A program made the translations under genes and the position numbers. 64,000 nucleotides of DNA from Cyclobacterium amurskyense (GTDB lineage Bacteria; Bacteroidota; Bacteroidia; Cytophagales; Cyclobacteriaceae): NCBI RefSeq assembly GCF_001050135.1, contig NZ_CP012040.1, positions 5,721,001 through 5,785,000 on the forward strand, written 5' to 3'. Numbering within the stretch: the stretch's first letter is position 1; each line of letters begins with the position of its first letter. The notes under the pieces are model-generated. The model did not search any database and was not told where the DNA came from. It worked only from the letters and a program-made list of their open reading frames with translations. Shown piece after piece: positions 44,833 through 54,253 of the stretch.

Positions 44833-46038
44833 ATGAAAAAAGTAGTTTTAGCATATAGCGGAGGTCTGGATACAACCTTCTGTGCCATTCACCTTAGCAA
44901 AGAAAAAGGTTATGAAGTCCATGCAGTATTGGTCAATACAGGAGGATTTGAGCAGGAAGAATTGGATAGTATTGGTGAAAGGGCTAAAAAGTTAGGCGTT
45001 GCATCCTTCAAGGTTCTAGATGTAGTTTCTACCTACTATGATGAAGTTATAAAGTACTTAATTTTCGGTAACGTTTTAAAAAACCAAACTTATCCACTTT
45101 CTGTAAGTGCTGAAAGGATTTTACAAGCCAAAGCTTTGGCTGAGTATTCTAAAAGTATAGGCGCAACCTCTATTGCACATGGAAGTACAGGTGCTGGAAA
45201 TGATCAGGTAAGGTTTGACATGATTTTTCAAACCATTTTACCAGATATAGAAATCATTACCCCAATCAGGGATTTGAAGCTAAGCAGGGAAGAAGAAATC
45301 ACTTACCTAAAGAAACATGGAGTGACCATGAACTTCGAAAAAGCCACCTACTCTATCAACAAGGGGATTTGGGGAACTTCTGTAGGTGGTAAGGAAACCC
45401 TTACATCTGATCAGGCGCTTCCAGAAAGTGCATATCCTACGCAAGTTACGGTTACTGATCCAGCAACAATTTCCCTTACTTTTGACAAAGGAGAGCTAGT
45501 AGGTGTAAACGGAGAATCTTTCGATCATCCTGTTCAGGCCATTTTAAGGGTACAGGAACTCGCAAGTCCATACGGAATTGGGAGAGATATTCATGTTGGT
45601 GACACCATTATAGGAATAAAAGGTCGGGTAGGCTTTGAAGCCGCAGGACCATTGGTTATAATTAAAGCACACCAACTTTTAGAAAAGCATACACTGACCA
45701 AATGGCAAAGCTATTGGAAAAATCAGATATCTGAATTTTATGGCAATCATTTGCATGAAGGGCATTACCTGGATCCGGTTATGCGAAATTTAGAGGCTTT
45801 TATGTCAGATACACAAACCTATGTGAGCGGGGAAGTAAAAGTTCAACTTGCTCCATATAGGTTCAGCATGATCGGTGTCAATTCAGAACATGATCTAATG
45901 TCATCTAAGTTTGGCAGCTATGGTGAAATGAACAAAGGCTATACAGCTGAAGACGTCAAAGGCTTTACTAAGATCCTAGGCAATCAAACAGCTATTTTCC
46001 ATAAAGTAAATAAAAGCTTAGACAATGAGAATCATTAA
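44833..46038 (+). CDS. argG: Argininosuccinate synthase
   Basis: This 401-residue protein starts VVLAYSGGLDTTFCAIHLSK, the PP-motif of argininosuccinate synthases. It continues with SIAHGSTGAGNDQVRFDMIF, INKGIWGTSVGGKETLTS and GVNSEHDLMSSKFGSYGEMN. It joins citrulline and aspartate with ATP. Length fits the family. Its 3' end overlaps argC by 14 bases, which shows operon co-translation. Confidence 0.95.
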   Translation: MKKVVLAYSGGLDTTFCAIHLSKEKGYEVHAVLVNTGGFEQEELDSIGERAKKLGVASFKVLDVVSTYYDEVIKYLIFGNVLKNQTYPLSVSAERILQAKALAEYSKSIGATSIAHGSTGAGNDQVRFDMIFQTILPDIEIITPIRDLKLSREEEITYLKKHGVTMNFEKATYSINKGIWGTSVGGKETLTSDQALPESAYPTQVTVTDPATISLTFDKGELVGVNGESFDHPVQAILRVQELASPYGIGRDIHVGDTIIGIKGRVGFEAAGPLVIIKAHQLLEKHTLTKWQSYWKNQISEFYGNHLHEGHYLDPVMRNLEAFMSDTQTYVSGEVKVQLAPYRFSMIGVNSEHDLMSSKFGSYGEMNKGYTAEDVKGFTKILGNQTAIFHKVNKSLDNENH

Positions 46039-46993
46039 AACAGCCGTAGTTGGTGCAGCAGGATACACTGGAGGAGAATTGCTCCGGTTATTGGTTCACC
46101 ATCCTAATGTGGACTTAAAATGGATTCATAGCAATAGTCAAAAAGGTAAAAATTTAGAGGATGTTCACCCTGATTTAATAGGTGATGCATCCCTTGTTTT
46201 TACAGACCAAATTGATAAAAACGATCTTGACCTTGTATTTCTCTGCCTTCCTCATGGTCAAGCAAAACCATTTTTGGAGGAGCACGCATTCGATACAGAC
46301 ACTAAAATAATAGACTTAAGTACAGATTTCAGAAATGAATCAAATGATTTTGTCTATGGTTTGCCTGAAGTTAATAGAGAACGGATAATCGGTGCAACGA
46401 AAATTGCCAATCCAGGCTGTTTCGCAACAGGTGTACAACTTGCTCTTGTTCCCGCTATCAATCAAGGATGGGTAAAGGACTCCCTACATGTAACTGGTCT
46501 AACAGGGAGTACTGGAGCAGGTAAGAAATTATCTGAAACTACCCATTTCAGTCATCGAAATCAAAACATATCTGTTTACAAGTTATTTACCCATCAGCAC
46601 CTGAAAGAAATCAACCAGACTTTCAGTCAGCTAGATTCTAACTTTGACCAGCAGGTACTATTTGTTCCATATAGGGGTAATTTCTCACGCGGAATTTGGA
46701 TTACCGCCTACTTCCCTTTCGAAGGAAGTATAGAAGAAGCCTATGAAGTCTACTCCTCTTTTTACAAAGATGCTGCATTTACTCATGTCAGCAAAAATGA
46801 CATTGAACTAAAGCAAGTAGTCAATACCAACAAATGTCTGGTTCACCTAAAAAAAGAAGCGGGACAATTGGTCATTTATTCAGCCATTGACAACCTGATA
46901 AAAGGCGCATCTGGACAGGCTGTTCAAAACATGAACCTAGCATTTGGACTAGAAGAAAAGACAGGTTTAAGATTAAAAAGTACCGCTTTTTAA
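46025..46993 (+). CDS. argC: N-acyl-gamma-glutamyl-phosphate reductase
   Basis: This 322-residue protein has the ArgC signatures AVVGAAGYTGGELLRLLVHH, VFLCLPHGQAKPFLEE, the active-site Cys in ATKIANPGCFATGVQLALVP, and FVPYRGNFSRGIWITAYF. It reduces the acyl-glutamyl phosphate made by ArgB. It overlaps argG by 14 bases and is followed by argD. Confidence 0.95.
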   Translation: MRIIKTAVVGAAGYTGGELLRLLVHHPNVDLKWIHSNSQKGKNLEDVHPDLIGDASLVFTDQIDKNDLDLVFLCLPHGQAKPFLEEHAFDTDTKIIDLSTDFRNESNDFVYGLPEVNRERIIGATKIANPGCFATGVQLALVPAINQGWVKDSLHVTGLTGSTGAGKKLSETTHFSHRNQNISVYKLFTHQHLKEINQTFSQLDSNFDQQVLFVPYRGNFSRGIWITAYFPFEGSIEEAYEVYSSFYKDAAFTHVSKNDIELKQVVNTNKCLVHLKKEAGQLVIYSAIDNLIKGASGQAVQNMNLAFGLEEKTGLRLKSTAF

Positions 46994-47045
46994 AAATCAT
47001 TGACTATTGGGCAGTAACAAGTTACTGTCCCCAAACACCTATTAT

Positions 47046-48194
47046 ATGCAATTGTTTGACGTCTATCCCTTAATGAATGTCACTCCTGAAATAGCAAGTG
47101 GAGTTTATCTTTGGGACAATAAAGGACAAAAATATCTTGACCTATACGGTGGCCATGCCGTTATTTCAATTGGCCATTCTCACCCTCACTATATTAAAAG
47201 GATTGGTGACCAGTTAAATAAAATTGGCTTTTATTCTAACTCTGTACAAATCCCCCTTCAAGGTGAAATGGCAGAAAAGTTAGGTAAACTATCTGGATAT
47301 GAAGACTACCAATTATTTCTGTGTAACTCCGGGGCTGAAGCCAATGAAAACGCATTAAAACTGGCCTCTTTTGAGACAGGAAAACCAGGTGTTATCGCAT
47401 TTCATGGTGCTTTTCATGGAAGGACTTCCGGAGCAGTTGCCATTACTGACAATCCAAAAATTGTCGCCCCATTTAATAGCGGTCATAAAGTTTACTTCGA
47501 GGCCTTGGGCGATTTGGAAGCCGTTGAACAAAGGTTAAAAGAAGGTGAGATTGCAGCGGTTATCATTGAAGGGATACAAGGAGTTAATGGCATTCAGGTA
47601 GCCGAATCAGATTTTCTAATTGGTCTATCCACGCTCACCAAACAATATGGAGCCAAACTAATCCTGGATGAGGTTCAATCAGGCTATGGTCGAACTGGTA
47701 AGTTCTTCGCCCATCAATGGGCAAAAGACCTCTCTCCAGATCTCATCACCATTGCAAAAGGAATGGGCAATGGTTTCCCAATGGGGGGTGTACTGATACA
47801 CCCAGATATTGAAGCAAAATATGGTTTATTGGGAACCACCTTTGGCGGAAATCACCTAGCATGCGCTGCAGGACTTGCCGTTTTAGAAGTTTTAGAAGAT
47901 GAAAAGCTTATCAGCCATTCGGATAGCATGGGTGAATTCTTGATACAAGCATTGAAACAAGAATTTCCGGAAATACCTTCGGTAAGGGGAAAGGGTTTAA
48001 TGATAGGATTCGATCTCACAGAAGAAGCTGCCAGCTATCGTTCAGAACTGATCAGCAACCACAAAATATTTACAGGAAGTGCTGCCTCAAAGAACACCAT
48101 TCGCCTTCTTCCTCCACTTTGCGTGAAGAAAGAAGAATTGCAGCTATTTCTAAATAGTTTACGAGAAGTAATTAACAGCAGGAAGACCAAATAA
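47046..48194 (+). CDS. argD: N-acylornithine aminotransferase
   Basis: I chose ATG 47046 (MQLFDVYPLMNVTPEIASG), because the frame before it would need a TTG at 47007. The protein is a class III PLP aminotransferase: GGHAVISIGHSHPHYIKRIG, FLCNSGAEANENALKLASFE, LDEVQSGYGRTGKFFAHQWA and the PLP-lysine region ITIAKGMGNGFPMGG. It converts N-acyl-glutamate semialdehyde to N-acylornithine. It sits between argC and the carbamoyltransferase gene. Confidence 0.94.
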   Translation: MQLFDVYPLMNVTPEIASGVYLWDNKGQKYLDLYGGHAVISIGHSHPHYIKRIGDQLNKIGFYSNSVQIPLQGEMAEKLGKLSGYEDYQLFLCNSGAEANENALKLASFETGKPGVIAFHGAFHGRTSGAVAITDNPKIVAPFNSGHKVYFEALGDLEAVEQRLKEGEIAAVIIEGIQGVNGIQVAESDFLIGLSTLTKQYGAKLILDEVQSGYGRTGKFFAHQWAKDLSPDLITIAKGMGNGFPMGGVLIHPDIEAKYGLLGTTFGGNHLACAAGLAVLEVLEDEKLISHSDSMGEFLIQALKQEFPEIPSVRGKGLMIGFDLTEEAASYRSELISNHKIFTGSAASKNTIRLLPPLCVKKEELQLFLNSLREVINSRKTK

Positions 48195-48199
48195 AAGTC

Positions 48200-49141
48200 A
48201 TGAAAAACTTTACTCAATTTGAAAACATTGACCTCGCAAATACCTTAATTGAAAAAGCGTTGGCCTTTAAAGGAAACCCTTTAGTCAATCGAAATAAAGG
48301 CAATGGAAAACGTATTGGTTTGATTTTCCTAAACCCTAGCTTGAGAACTAGGATGAGTACACAGCTGGCAGCCTCTAATCTGGGTGTGGAAAGTTTTGTC
48401 CTCAACATGGACAAAGAAAGCTGGGCGCTGGAAATGCAAGATGGTGTGGTGATGAACCAAAATAAAGTTGAGCATATAAAAGATGCTGCAGCAGTTTTGG
48501 GTGGCTATTTTGATATTCTAGCCATCAGGGCATTCCCCACCCTTACTAATAAAGATGAGGACGTTAGCGACTTTGTCATCAATCAATTTATCAAATACTC
48601 TGGAGTACCAGTGGTTAGCCTTGAAAGTGCCATAAGACATCCATTGCAAAGTCTGGCGGATATGGTGACAATCCGGGAGAACTTTAAGGAAAAAAGGAAA
48701 CCAAAAGTAGTCCTTACCTGGGCCCCACATATCAAATCGATACCTCACGCAGTGGCCAATTCCTTTTCTGAATGGGCACTGGGTTGTGAACATGAATTGA
48801 CAATAACGCATCCCCATGGATATGAATTGGATAAAAAATTCACCAATGGAGCAAAAATAGAATACGACCAAACTGCAGCCCTTGCAGATGCTGACTTTGT
48901 CTATGTCAAAAACTGGAGTGCCTTTACCCCCTATGGCAAAATCCTTAGTGTTACTGGAGACTGGCTACTGAATGAAGAAAAGTTTGGAGACAATAAACAG
49001 GCCAAGGTAATGCACTGCTTACCTGTTAGAAGAAACCTTGAGTTAAGTGACGAAATATTAGATGGAGAAAGAAGCCTTGTACAAAACCAGGCTAAGAACA
49101 GAATTTTTGCTGCTCAAGCAGTAATTGACAGCATGCTTTAA
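48200..49141 (+). CDS. argF': N-acylornithine carbamoyltransferase ArgF' (succinyl- or acetyl-specific)
   Basis: This 313-residue protein has the carbamoyl-phosphate motif FLNPSLRTRMSTQLAASNLG, IRAFPTLTNKDEDVSDFVI, TWAPHIKSIPHAVANSFSEW and MHCLPVRRNLELSDEILDGE. It belongs to the acylornithine (not ornithine) branch. The residue that sets acyl specificity, position 90 in the Bacteroides fragilis numbering (Pro there, Glu92 in the Xanthomonas enzyme), is Val90 here. Val at this site fits the succinyl-specific type. It carbamoylates N-acyl-ornithine, so citrulline is released later by ArgE'. Confidence 0.92.
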   Translation: MKNFTQFENIDLANTLIEKALAFKGNPLVNRNKGNGKRIGLIFLNPSLRTRMSTQLAASNLGVESFVLNMDKESWALEMQDGVVMNQNKVEHIKDAAAVLGGYFDILAIRAFPTLTNKDEDVSDFVINQFIKYSGVPVVSLESAIRHPLQSLADMVTIRENFKEKRKPKVVLTWAPHIKSIPHAVANSFSEWALGCEHELTITHPHGYELDKKFTNGAKIEYDQTAALADADFVYVKNWSAFTPYGKILSVTGDWLLNEEKFGDNKQAKVMHCLPVRRNLELSDEILDGERSLVQNQAKNRIFAAQAVIDSML

Positions 49142-49936
49142 ATGAATCTAATGGAAATCAGTGTAATTAAGATCGGCGGAAACGTTATAGACCACAAGGA
49201 AAACTGTACCCAGTTTCTAAAGTTATTTGCCAATTTCCCTGGAGTAAAAGTACTTGTTCATGGAGGGGGAGTTATGGCAAGTCGTATTGGCAGTTCTCTG
49301 GGGATTGTTCCCAATATGCACAATGGGAGAAGAATCACCGACAAAGAAACATTGGACGTGGTCACTATGGTTTATGCAGGTCTAATCAATAAAAACCTTG
49401 TCGCTGAACTGCAATCCTATGGCCAAAATGCCATTGGACTGACAGGTGCAGATGGAAATGCAATTACCTCTAAGAAACGCCCCGTAAAAGAAGTGGACTT
49501 TGGTTTTGTAGGAGATGTAGAAAAGGTGAACACTGTACTTTTGGAAACCCTTTTGCAGCAAGACATAGCCCCTGTATTTTCGGCGATAACCCATGACGGT
49601 CAGGGGCAATTGTTAAATACAAATGCAGACACCATTGCTTCAGAAATCGCTACCTCATTGGCAAAAAAACACCAAGTGAAACTTTACTTCTGTTTTGACA
49701 AAAAGGGTGTTTTGATGGACGCTGATGATCCATCCACTTTGGTTCCTTTAATCAATGAAGACATATTTAAAAAACTGCTAAACGATCAAGTGATCCATTC
49801 TGGCATGATTCCAAAATTGGAAAATGCTTTTAATGCTCTTGACAAAGGGGTGTCAAATGTATGGATGGGCTTACCAGAAAACCTGCTACTTGCTTCAAAG
49901 GGAGAAAATGCAGGAACAATCATTGGATCGAAATAA
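49142..49936 (+). CDS. argB: N-acylglutamate kinase
   Basis: This 264-residue amino acid kinase has ISVIKIGGNVIDH, VKVLVHGGGVMASRIG, GLTGADGNAITSKKRP, and the substrate loop LLNTNADTIASEIATSLA near residue 160. It phosphorylates the gamma-carboxylate of N-acylglutamate. The gene follows argF' with no gap; an ATG at 49151 (MEISVIKIGG) is an alternative start. Confidence 0.93.
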   Translation: MNLMEISVIKIGGNVIDHKENCTQFLKLFANFPGVKVLVHGGGVMASRIGSSLGIVPNMHNGRRITDKETLDVVTMVYAGLINKNLVAELQSYGQNAIGLTGADGNAITSKKRPVKEVDFGFVGDVEKVNTVLLETLLQQDIAPVFSAITHDGQGQLLNTNADTIASEIATSLAKKHQVKLYFCFDKKGVLMDADDPSTLVPLINEDIFKKLLNDQVIHSGMIPKLENAFNALDKGVSNVWMGLPENLLLASKGENAGTIIGSK

Positions 49937-49973
49937 AATATTTGTATTGAACAAAATACATTAAGGTGGCCTG

Positions 49974-51083
49974 TTGCTATCTAAAACTACAAGAAATTTG
50001 GAAGCACTAGAAAATTTGAAATTTGAGGCGATTGATCTTTTAAAAGCTTTAATCAGTACTCCTTCTCTTAGTAAAATGGAGGACAAGACGGCTGATTTAA
50101 TTCAAGCTTTTTTTGAAGGAAAAGGCATCAAATCTCACAGAAAAGGTAACAATATATGGGCTTTCAACAGGCATTTTGATCCCTCATTACCTACCCTACT
50201 GCTCAATTCACATCATGACACCGTGAAGCCCAACCAAGGCTACACCCTCGATCCCTATTCCCCATTGGAAAAGGATGGTAAGCTTTTCGGACTTGGCTCC
50301 AATGATGCTGGAGGCTGCTTGGTAAGCCTGATGGCGACCTTTGTGTATTATTACGAAAAAGTCATGCCAGTCAACCTGCTCATTGTGGCTTCGGCAGAAG
50401 AAGAAATAAGTGGACGCGGTGGCATAGAATCTGTTCTTTCAGACCTACCGGTTCTTGATGCTGCAATAGTTGGAGAACCTACCCTTCTTAAAATGGCAGT
50501 AGCAGAAAAAGGTTTAATGGTCATAGATGCGGTCGTAAATGGCGTAGCAGGTCATGCAGCTAGAGAAGAGGGCACCAATGCCATATATGAAACCCTTACG
50601 GACCTTTTGACGATCAAGGACTTTAAGTTTAAAAAAGAATCTCTTTTCCTAGGCCCTAATAAGGTTTCAGCTACCATAATTAATGCAGGTAGTCAACACA
50701 ATGTAGTTCCTGACAAATGTACCTATACCCTTGACGTACGGGTAACTGATGCTTATACCCTAGAAGAGGCTTTGGAGGAATTAAAAATGAATTTAAAAGC
50801 AAAGCTTACGCCTAGATCACTAAGGTTGAAATCCTCTTTTATTGTGGATAATCATCCTATGGTATTAACGGCTAAAAAAATGGGTTTGGAAATGTACGGA
50901 AGCCCAACATTGTCAGACCAGGCTTTAATCCCATACCCATCAGTTAAAATAGGCCCTGGAGATTCGGCAAGGTCCCATACCGCTGATGAATTTATTTATA
51001 TAGATGAACTGAAGGAAGGAATCTCATTATATGTTACACTCTTGGAAAATTATTTTTCCATAACAAAAAGAACTACCCAATGA
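49974..51083 (+). CDS. argE': M20 deacylase, likely N-acylcitrulline/acylornithine deacylase ArgE'
   Basis: This 369-residue M20 peptidase has NSHHDTVKPNQGYTLDPYS (first zinc His), GLGSNDAGGCLVSLMATF, the catalytic pair SAEEEISGRGGIESVL, and GVAGHAAREEGTNAIYETLT. Its start is a TTG at 49974, preceded by AAGG; no ATG is available, and a stop lies just upstream. In this pathway it removes the acyl group from N-acylcitrulline. The stop overlaps argH by four bases (ATGA). Confidence 0.9.
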   Translation: MLSKTTRNLEALENLKFEAIDLLKALISTPSLSKMEDKTADLIQAFFEGKGIKSHRKGNNIWAFNRHFDPSLPTLLLNSHHDTVKPNQGYTLDPYSPLEKDGKLFGLGSNDAGGCLVSLMATFVYYYEKVMPVNLLIVASAEEEISGRGGIESVLSDLPVLDAAIVGEPTLLKMAVAEKGLMVIDAVVNGVAGHAAREEGTNAIYETLTDLLTIKDFKFKKESLFLGPNKVSATIINAGSQHNVVPDKCTYTLDVRVTDAYTLEEALEELKMNLKAKLTPRSLRLKSSFIVDNHPMVLTAKKMGLEMYGSPTLSDQALIPYPSVKIGPGDSARSHTADEFIYIDELKEGISLYVTLLENYFSITKRTTQ

Positions 51084-52414
51084 AGCTTTGGCAAAAAGAT
51101 AAAACAAGTAAAAAAGAAGTAGAAGCTTTTACCATAGGAAGAGATCCGGAATTTGATCTTCTTCTAGCACCCTTTGACGTGACAGGATCCATGGCACATG
51201 CCATCATGCTGGAATCAATAGGCTTGTTAACCAAGGAAGAGTTAGATATCTTAAAAAAAGGCTTAAAAGAAATACGGGAGGAAATCAGCGAAGGAAAATT
51301 CAGCATAGCCCCGGGTGTAGAAGATGTGCATAGCCAGGTCGAATTTCTACTTACAGAGCGATATGGTGATGTAGGAAAAAAGCTTCACAGTGGGCGTTCC
51401 AGAAATGATCAGGTTTTGGTAGACCTGAAACTGTACTATAGAAAGGCCATCAAAGAAACCGTTACGGAAATTGAAAACCTTTTCCAATTGCTAACCCATT
51501 TGGCGGAAAAACACAAAGATGATTTGATGCCGGGCTATACCCACACTCAATTGGCCATGCCTTCATCCTTTGGCTTGTGGTTTGGCTCACTTGCGGAAGG
51601 ATTGGCTGAAGACATGGATTTGTGGCAAACAGCGTACAATTTAGCCAATAGAAACCCTTTGGGTTCTGCAGCAGGATACGGAAGCTCATTTCCATTGAAC
51701 AGGACTATGACAACAGAATTGCTGGGCTTTGGAGACATGCACTATAATGTGATCAATGCTCAGAACAGTAGAGGTAAGACTGAAAAAACCCTTTCCTTTG
51801 CTATGGCAGGTACGGCCGGCACATTGAACAGGCTTGCTACAGATTCTATAATGTTTATGAACCAGCATTTTGGCTTTATTAGTTTTCCTGATGAATTGAC
51901 TACTGGCTCTAGTATTATGCCTCATAAAAAGAATCCTGATGTTTTTGAATTGATTCGTGCCAAAACCAATCAAATACAAAGCTACCCGCAGCAAATAATG
52001 ATGCTATTAACAAATATGAGCACAGGTTATCACCGTGACTTGCAATTGTTAAAAGAAACTACTTTCCCTGCTTTCGATCAATTGAATGACAGCTTAAAAA
52101 TTGCTCAGTTAATGCTTGAAAACATTAGCATAAAGCAAGACCTTTTAGATGATGGTTTTTATGCTTATTTATTTAGTGTAGAGGAAGTCAATAGGCTTGT
52201 ATTGAATGGTGTTCCATTCAGGGATGCATACAAAAAAGTAGGCATGGACATAGAAAAAGGAGCCTTTACCCCTGGTAAAAAAATAAAACATACTCATGAA
52301 GGTAGTATTGGACAGCTTTGCTTGAAGGAGATTGACAATAAAATGGAACAATCTAAGATAAACTTTGCCGAAGCAGAAAAAGCAGAAGCAACCCTTTGGG
52401 GTACCAATGCTTAA
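51080..52414 (+). CDS. argH: Argininosuccinate lyase
   Basis: This 444-residue fumarase-superfamily enzyme has LAPFDVTGSMAHAIMLESIG, VHSQVEFLLTERYGDVGKKL, HSGRSRNDQVLVDLKLYYRK, YTHTQLAMPSSFGLWFGSLA, and the signature loop TTGSSIMPHKKNPDVFELIR. It splits argininosuccinate to arginine and fumarate, the last step. It ends the operon and is followed by a strong terminator. Confidence 0.95.
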   Translation: MKLWQKDKTSKKEVEAFTIGRDPEFDLLLAPFDVTGSMAHAIMLESIGLLTKEELDILKKGLKEIREEISEGKFSIAPGVEDVHSQVEFLLTERYGDVGKKLHSGRSRNDQVLVDLKLYYRKAIKETVTEIENLFQLLTHLAEKHKDDLMPGYTHTQLAMPSSFGLWFGSLAEGLAEDMDLWQTAYNLANRNPLGSAAGYGSSFPLNRTMTTELLGFGDMHYNVINAQNSRGKTEKTLSFAMAGTAGTLNRLATDSIMFMNQHFGFISFPDELTTGSSIMPHKKNPDVFELIRAKTNQIQSYPQQIMMLLTNMSTGYHRDLQLLKETTFPAFDQLNDSLKIAQLMLENISIKQDLLDDGFYAYLFSVEEVNRLVLNGVPFRDAYKKVGMDIEKGAFTPGKKIKHTHEGSIGQLCLKEIDNKMEQSKINFAEAEKAEATLWGTNA

Positions 52415-52477
52415 ATTAAATCTTCTATAAGGTATCCCATTACTGCCATCAAGCTCCTGAGTAAATGGGACAAAAAT

Positions 52478-52524
52478 AATAAGGCCATGCCCAACTATAA
52501 TGTTTGACATGGCCTTATTTTTTT
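52478..52524 (+). terminator. Intrinsic terminator of the arginine operon
   Basis: A perfect 12-bp stem AATAAGGCCATG (52478-52489) / CATGGCCTTATT (52508-52519) with an 18-base loop is followed by T5. It clearly ends the operon at argH. Confidence 0.88.
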
Positions 52525-52578
52525 AATGTTAATAGTTTTTAATGTTATTAGATGGTCTGTAGCCTTACTTATATATTA

Positions 52579-52621
52579 AACCCGAAATATGCAATAGACA
52601 TTCTATTACATAATCCGGGTT
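52579..52621. repeat. Minimal MITE/REP-like element: joined terminal inverted repeats
   Basis: A 43-base imperfect palindrome: AACCCGAAATATGCAATAGA joined to the inverse of AACCCGGATTATGTAATAGA. These are exactly the two ends of the longer element at 58537-58761, with no core left. It would fold into a single hairpin of about 20 bp. Confidence 0.85.
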
Positions 52622-52668
52622 AAACAGACACAAGAACATTGAGCACTATGGGATTCCACACCCAGAAA

Positions 52669-53958
52669 TTACCGTTTTAAAGTGAAAATATTAAAAAAGT
52701 CGAATCTTCTATCTCGCTTTTTAAACTTATATTTCATTTTTGCATAGGTATAATTAGGGATAATTCTAAACGACAGCAAAATCGCTATGCCCATCAAAAT
52801 AGCAGATCCAATAAAAAGATATTCAAAATTGTATCCTGCATCCACAATCAAACCGTAAATGGCTGGACCTATAGCTGAACTAAGCACCATTATGGATGCA
52901 AAAATACTTCGTACTTTACCTATATAGGCAGTACCGAATAGTTCCACTTGTAAAGCTGACATAATGGAATTACCCACCCCGGCTGAGGCTCCCATTAAAA
53001 TCATGTAGGGGAAAATCACTAATGGATCACTGATCTGCCAAATGAAAATGATCGCAATTAAAAAAGGTATAAGGTAGTAAGGGAAAAATGTTCTCGCTGA
53101 ATACTTGTCTATCAATGGCCCGGAGAACAAAATTGCTATTGATCCTGCAATCGCATAAAAGGTAAGTCCTACAGCCATCCATTCCAAACTCCATCCTTTG
53201 AAATCAGCTATTGCAAACTGGTAAAAAAACAAACCAGTAACGGTAAAGGCAAGAACAAAGAGGTTAGGTGCCAAGATCCAAAAACTTTTCGTTTTCATGA
53301 TCTCCCATTGAGAAATTTCCTTTTTGGAACCTGTAGCTGAAGTATCAACATCCTCTTGATATACCACAAGTTTTTTCTCATCAATAAAAAAGTACAGGTA
53401 CAAAGGCACCATGATAAGAACTATCAATGCATTGACCAGAAGCGATTCTCTCCAACCGAAAACATTGATCAAAGCCACCACCATTATTGGTAAAGCAGCC
53501 TGTCCAAAAGGATGCCCAAGTGAAGCCATACTAATTGCTTTCCCCCTACCCTTAATAAAATACTTTGACATGGAAGTAATGGCAATATGACTGAACAGAC
53601 CTTGCCCGGCAATCCTCAAACCAAAAAAAGCAACGGGTAAAAAGAACCAGTAATGGTTAAAGCTCATTAAGAGCATGGAAAGGATAAAAACAACTGTGGT
53701 AAGTAGGGTATATTTTACCAAACTTACCTTATCAATGTATTTCCCAACCTGAGGTAATAAAAAGGCACTTGCGATAGTGGCAATCATGTAATAAACACTT
53801 ATCTGGGCATTTTGAAGCGAAAATTCTTCAATCAAATAAGGCACATATAAGGCCAAAAGATACGTTTGTCCATAACCCGATAGACATGTCATTAACAAGC
53901 CAAAAATCAACAACTTCTTATTCTCAAATACAAAATTCCAATAACTCATCTTTGACAA
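52669..53958 (-). CDS. MFS transporter
   Basis: A 429-residue membrane protein with about 12 hydrophobic segments (for example LLIFGLLMTCLSGYGQTYLL, and then VPLYLYFFIDEKK before the central loop). The loop between TM2 and TM3 (GKYIDKVSLVKY) is the place of MFS motif A, in a diverged form. The central loop ends with EISQWEIMKTKSFWILAP, which resembles monocarboxylate/oxalate-type MFS families. Substrate unknown. A 295-base AT-rich gap lies upstream. Confidence 0.85.
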   Translation of the reverse strand: MSKMSYWNFVFENKKLLIFGLLMTCLSGYGQTYLLALYVPYLIEEFSLQNAQISVYYMIATIASAFLLPQVGKYIDKVSLVKYTLLTTVVFILSMLLMSFNHYWFFLPVAFFGLRIAGQGLFSHIAITSMSKYFIKGRGKAISMASLGHPFGQAALPIMVVALINVFGWRESLLVNALIVLIMVPLYLYFFIDEKKLVVYQEDVDTSATGSKKEISQWEIMKTKSFWILAPNLFVLAFTVTGLFFYQFAIADFKGWSLEWMAVGLTFYAIAGSIAILFSGPLIDKYSARTFFPYYLIPFLIAIIFIWQISDPLVIFPYMILMGASAGVGNSIMSALQVELFGTAYIGKVRSIFASIMVLSSAIGPAIYGLIVDAGYNFEYLFIGSAILMGIAILLSFRIIPNYTYAKMKYKFKKRDRRFDFFNIFTLKR

Positions 53959-54253
53959 TTTATTTATACAGGGAAATAAATAAGGTTTTTTGGGTAAAGG
54001 AAATTATAATTTGCAAAATTAAGTAAATATTTAGGTTATTAACACCAATTAACCAAATGAAAAAAAGATATATGCAAAATATAAATTTATAGTAATTATT
54101 ATCCTTGATTAAAAAAGCCTGGCCTACACTTTCCAAAAAGGCAATGCTAAAAAAATCTAATCAATATAATTTTTATAAAGCACAACCATACTAATGGTAT
54201 AGTCATTTATTTTTACTTATTTAGCCGTTTGTTAACAGAAAATCATAATTACC

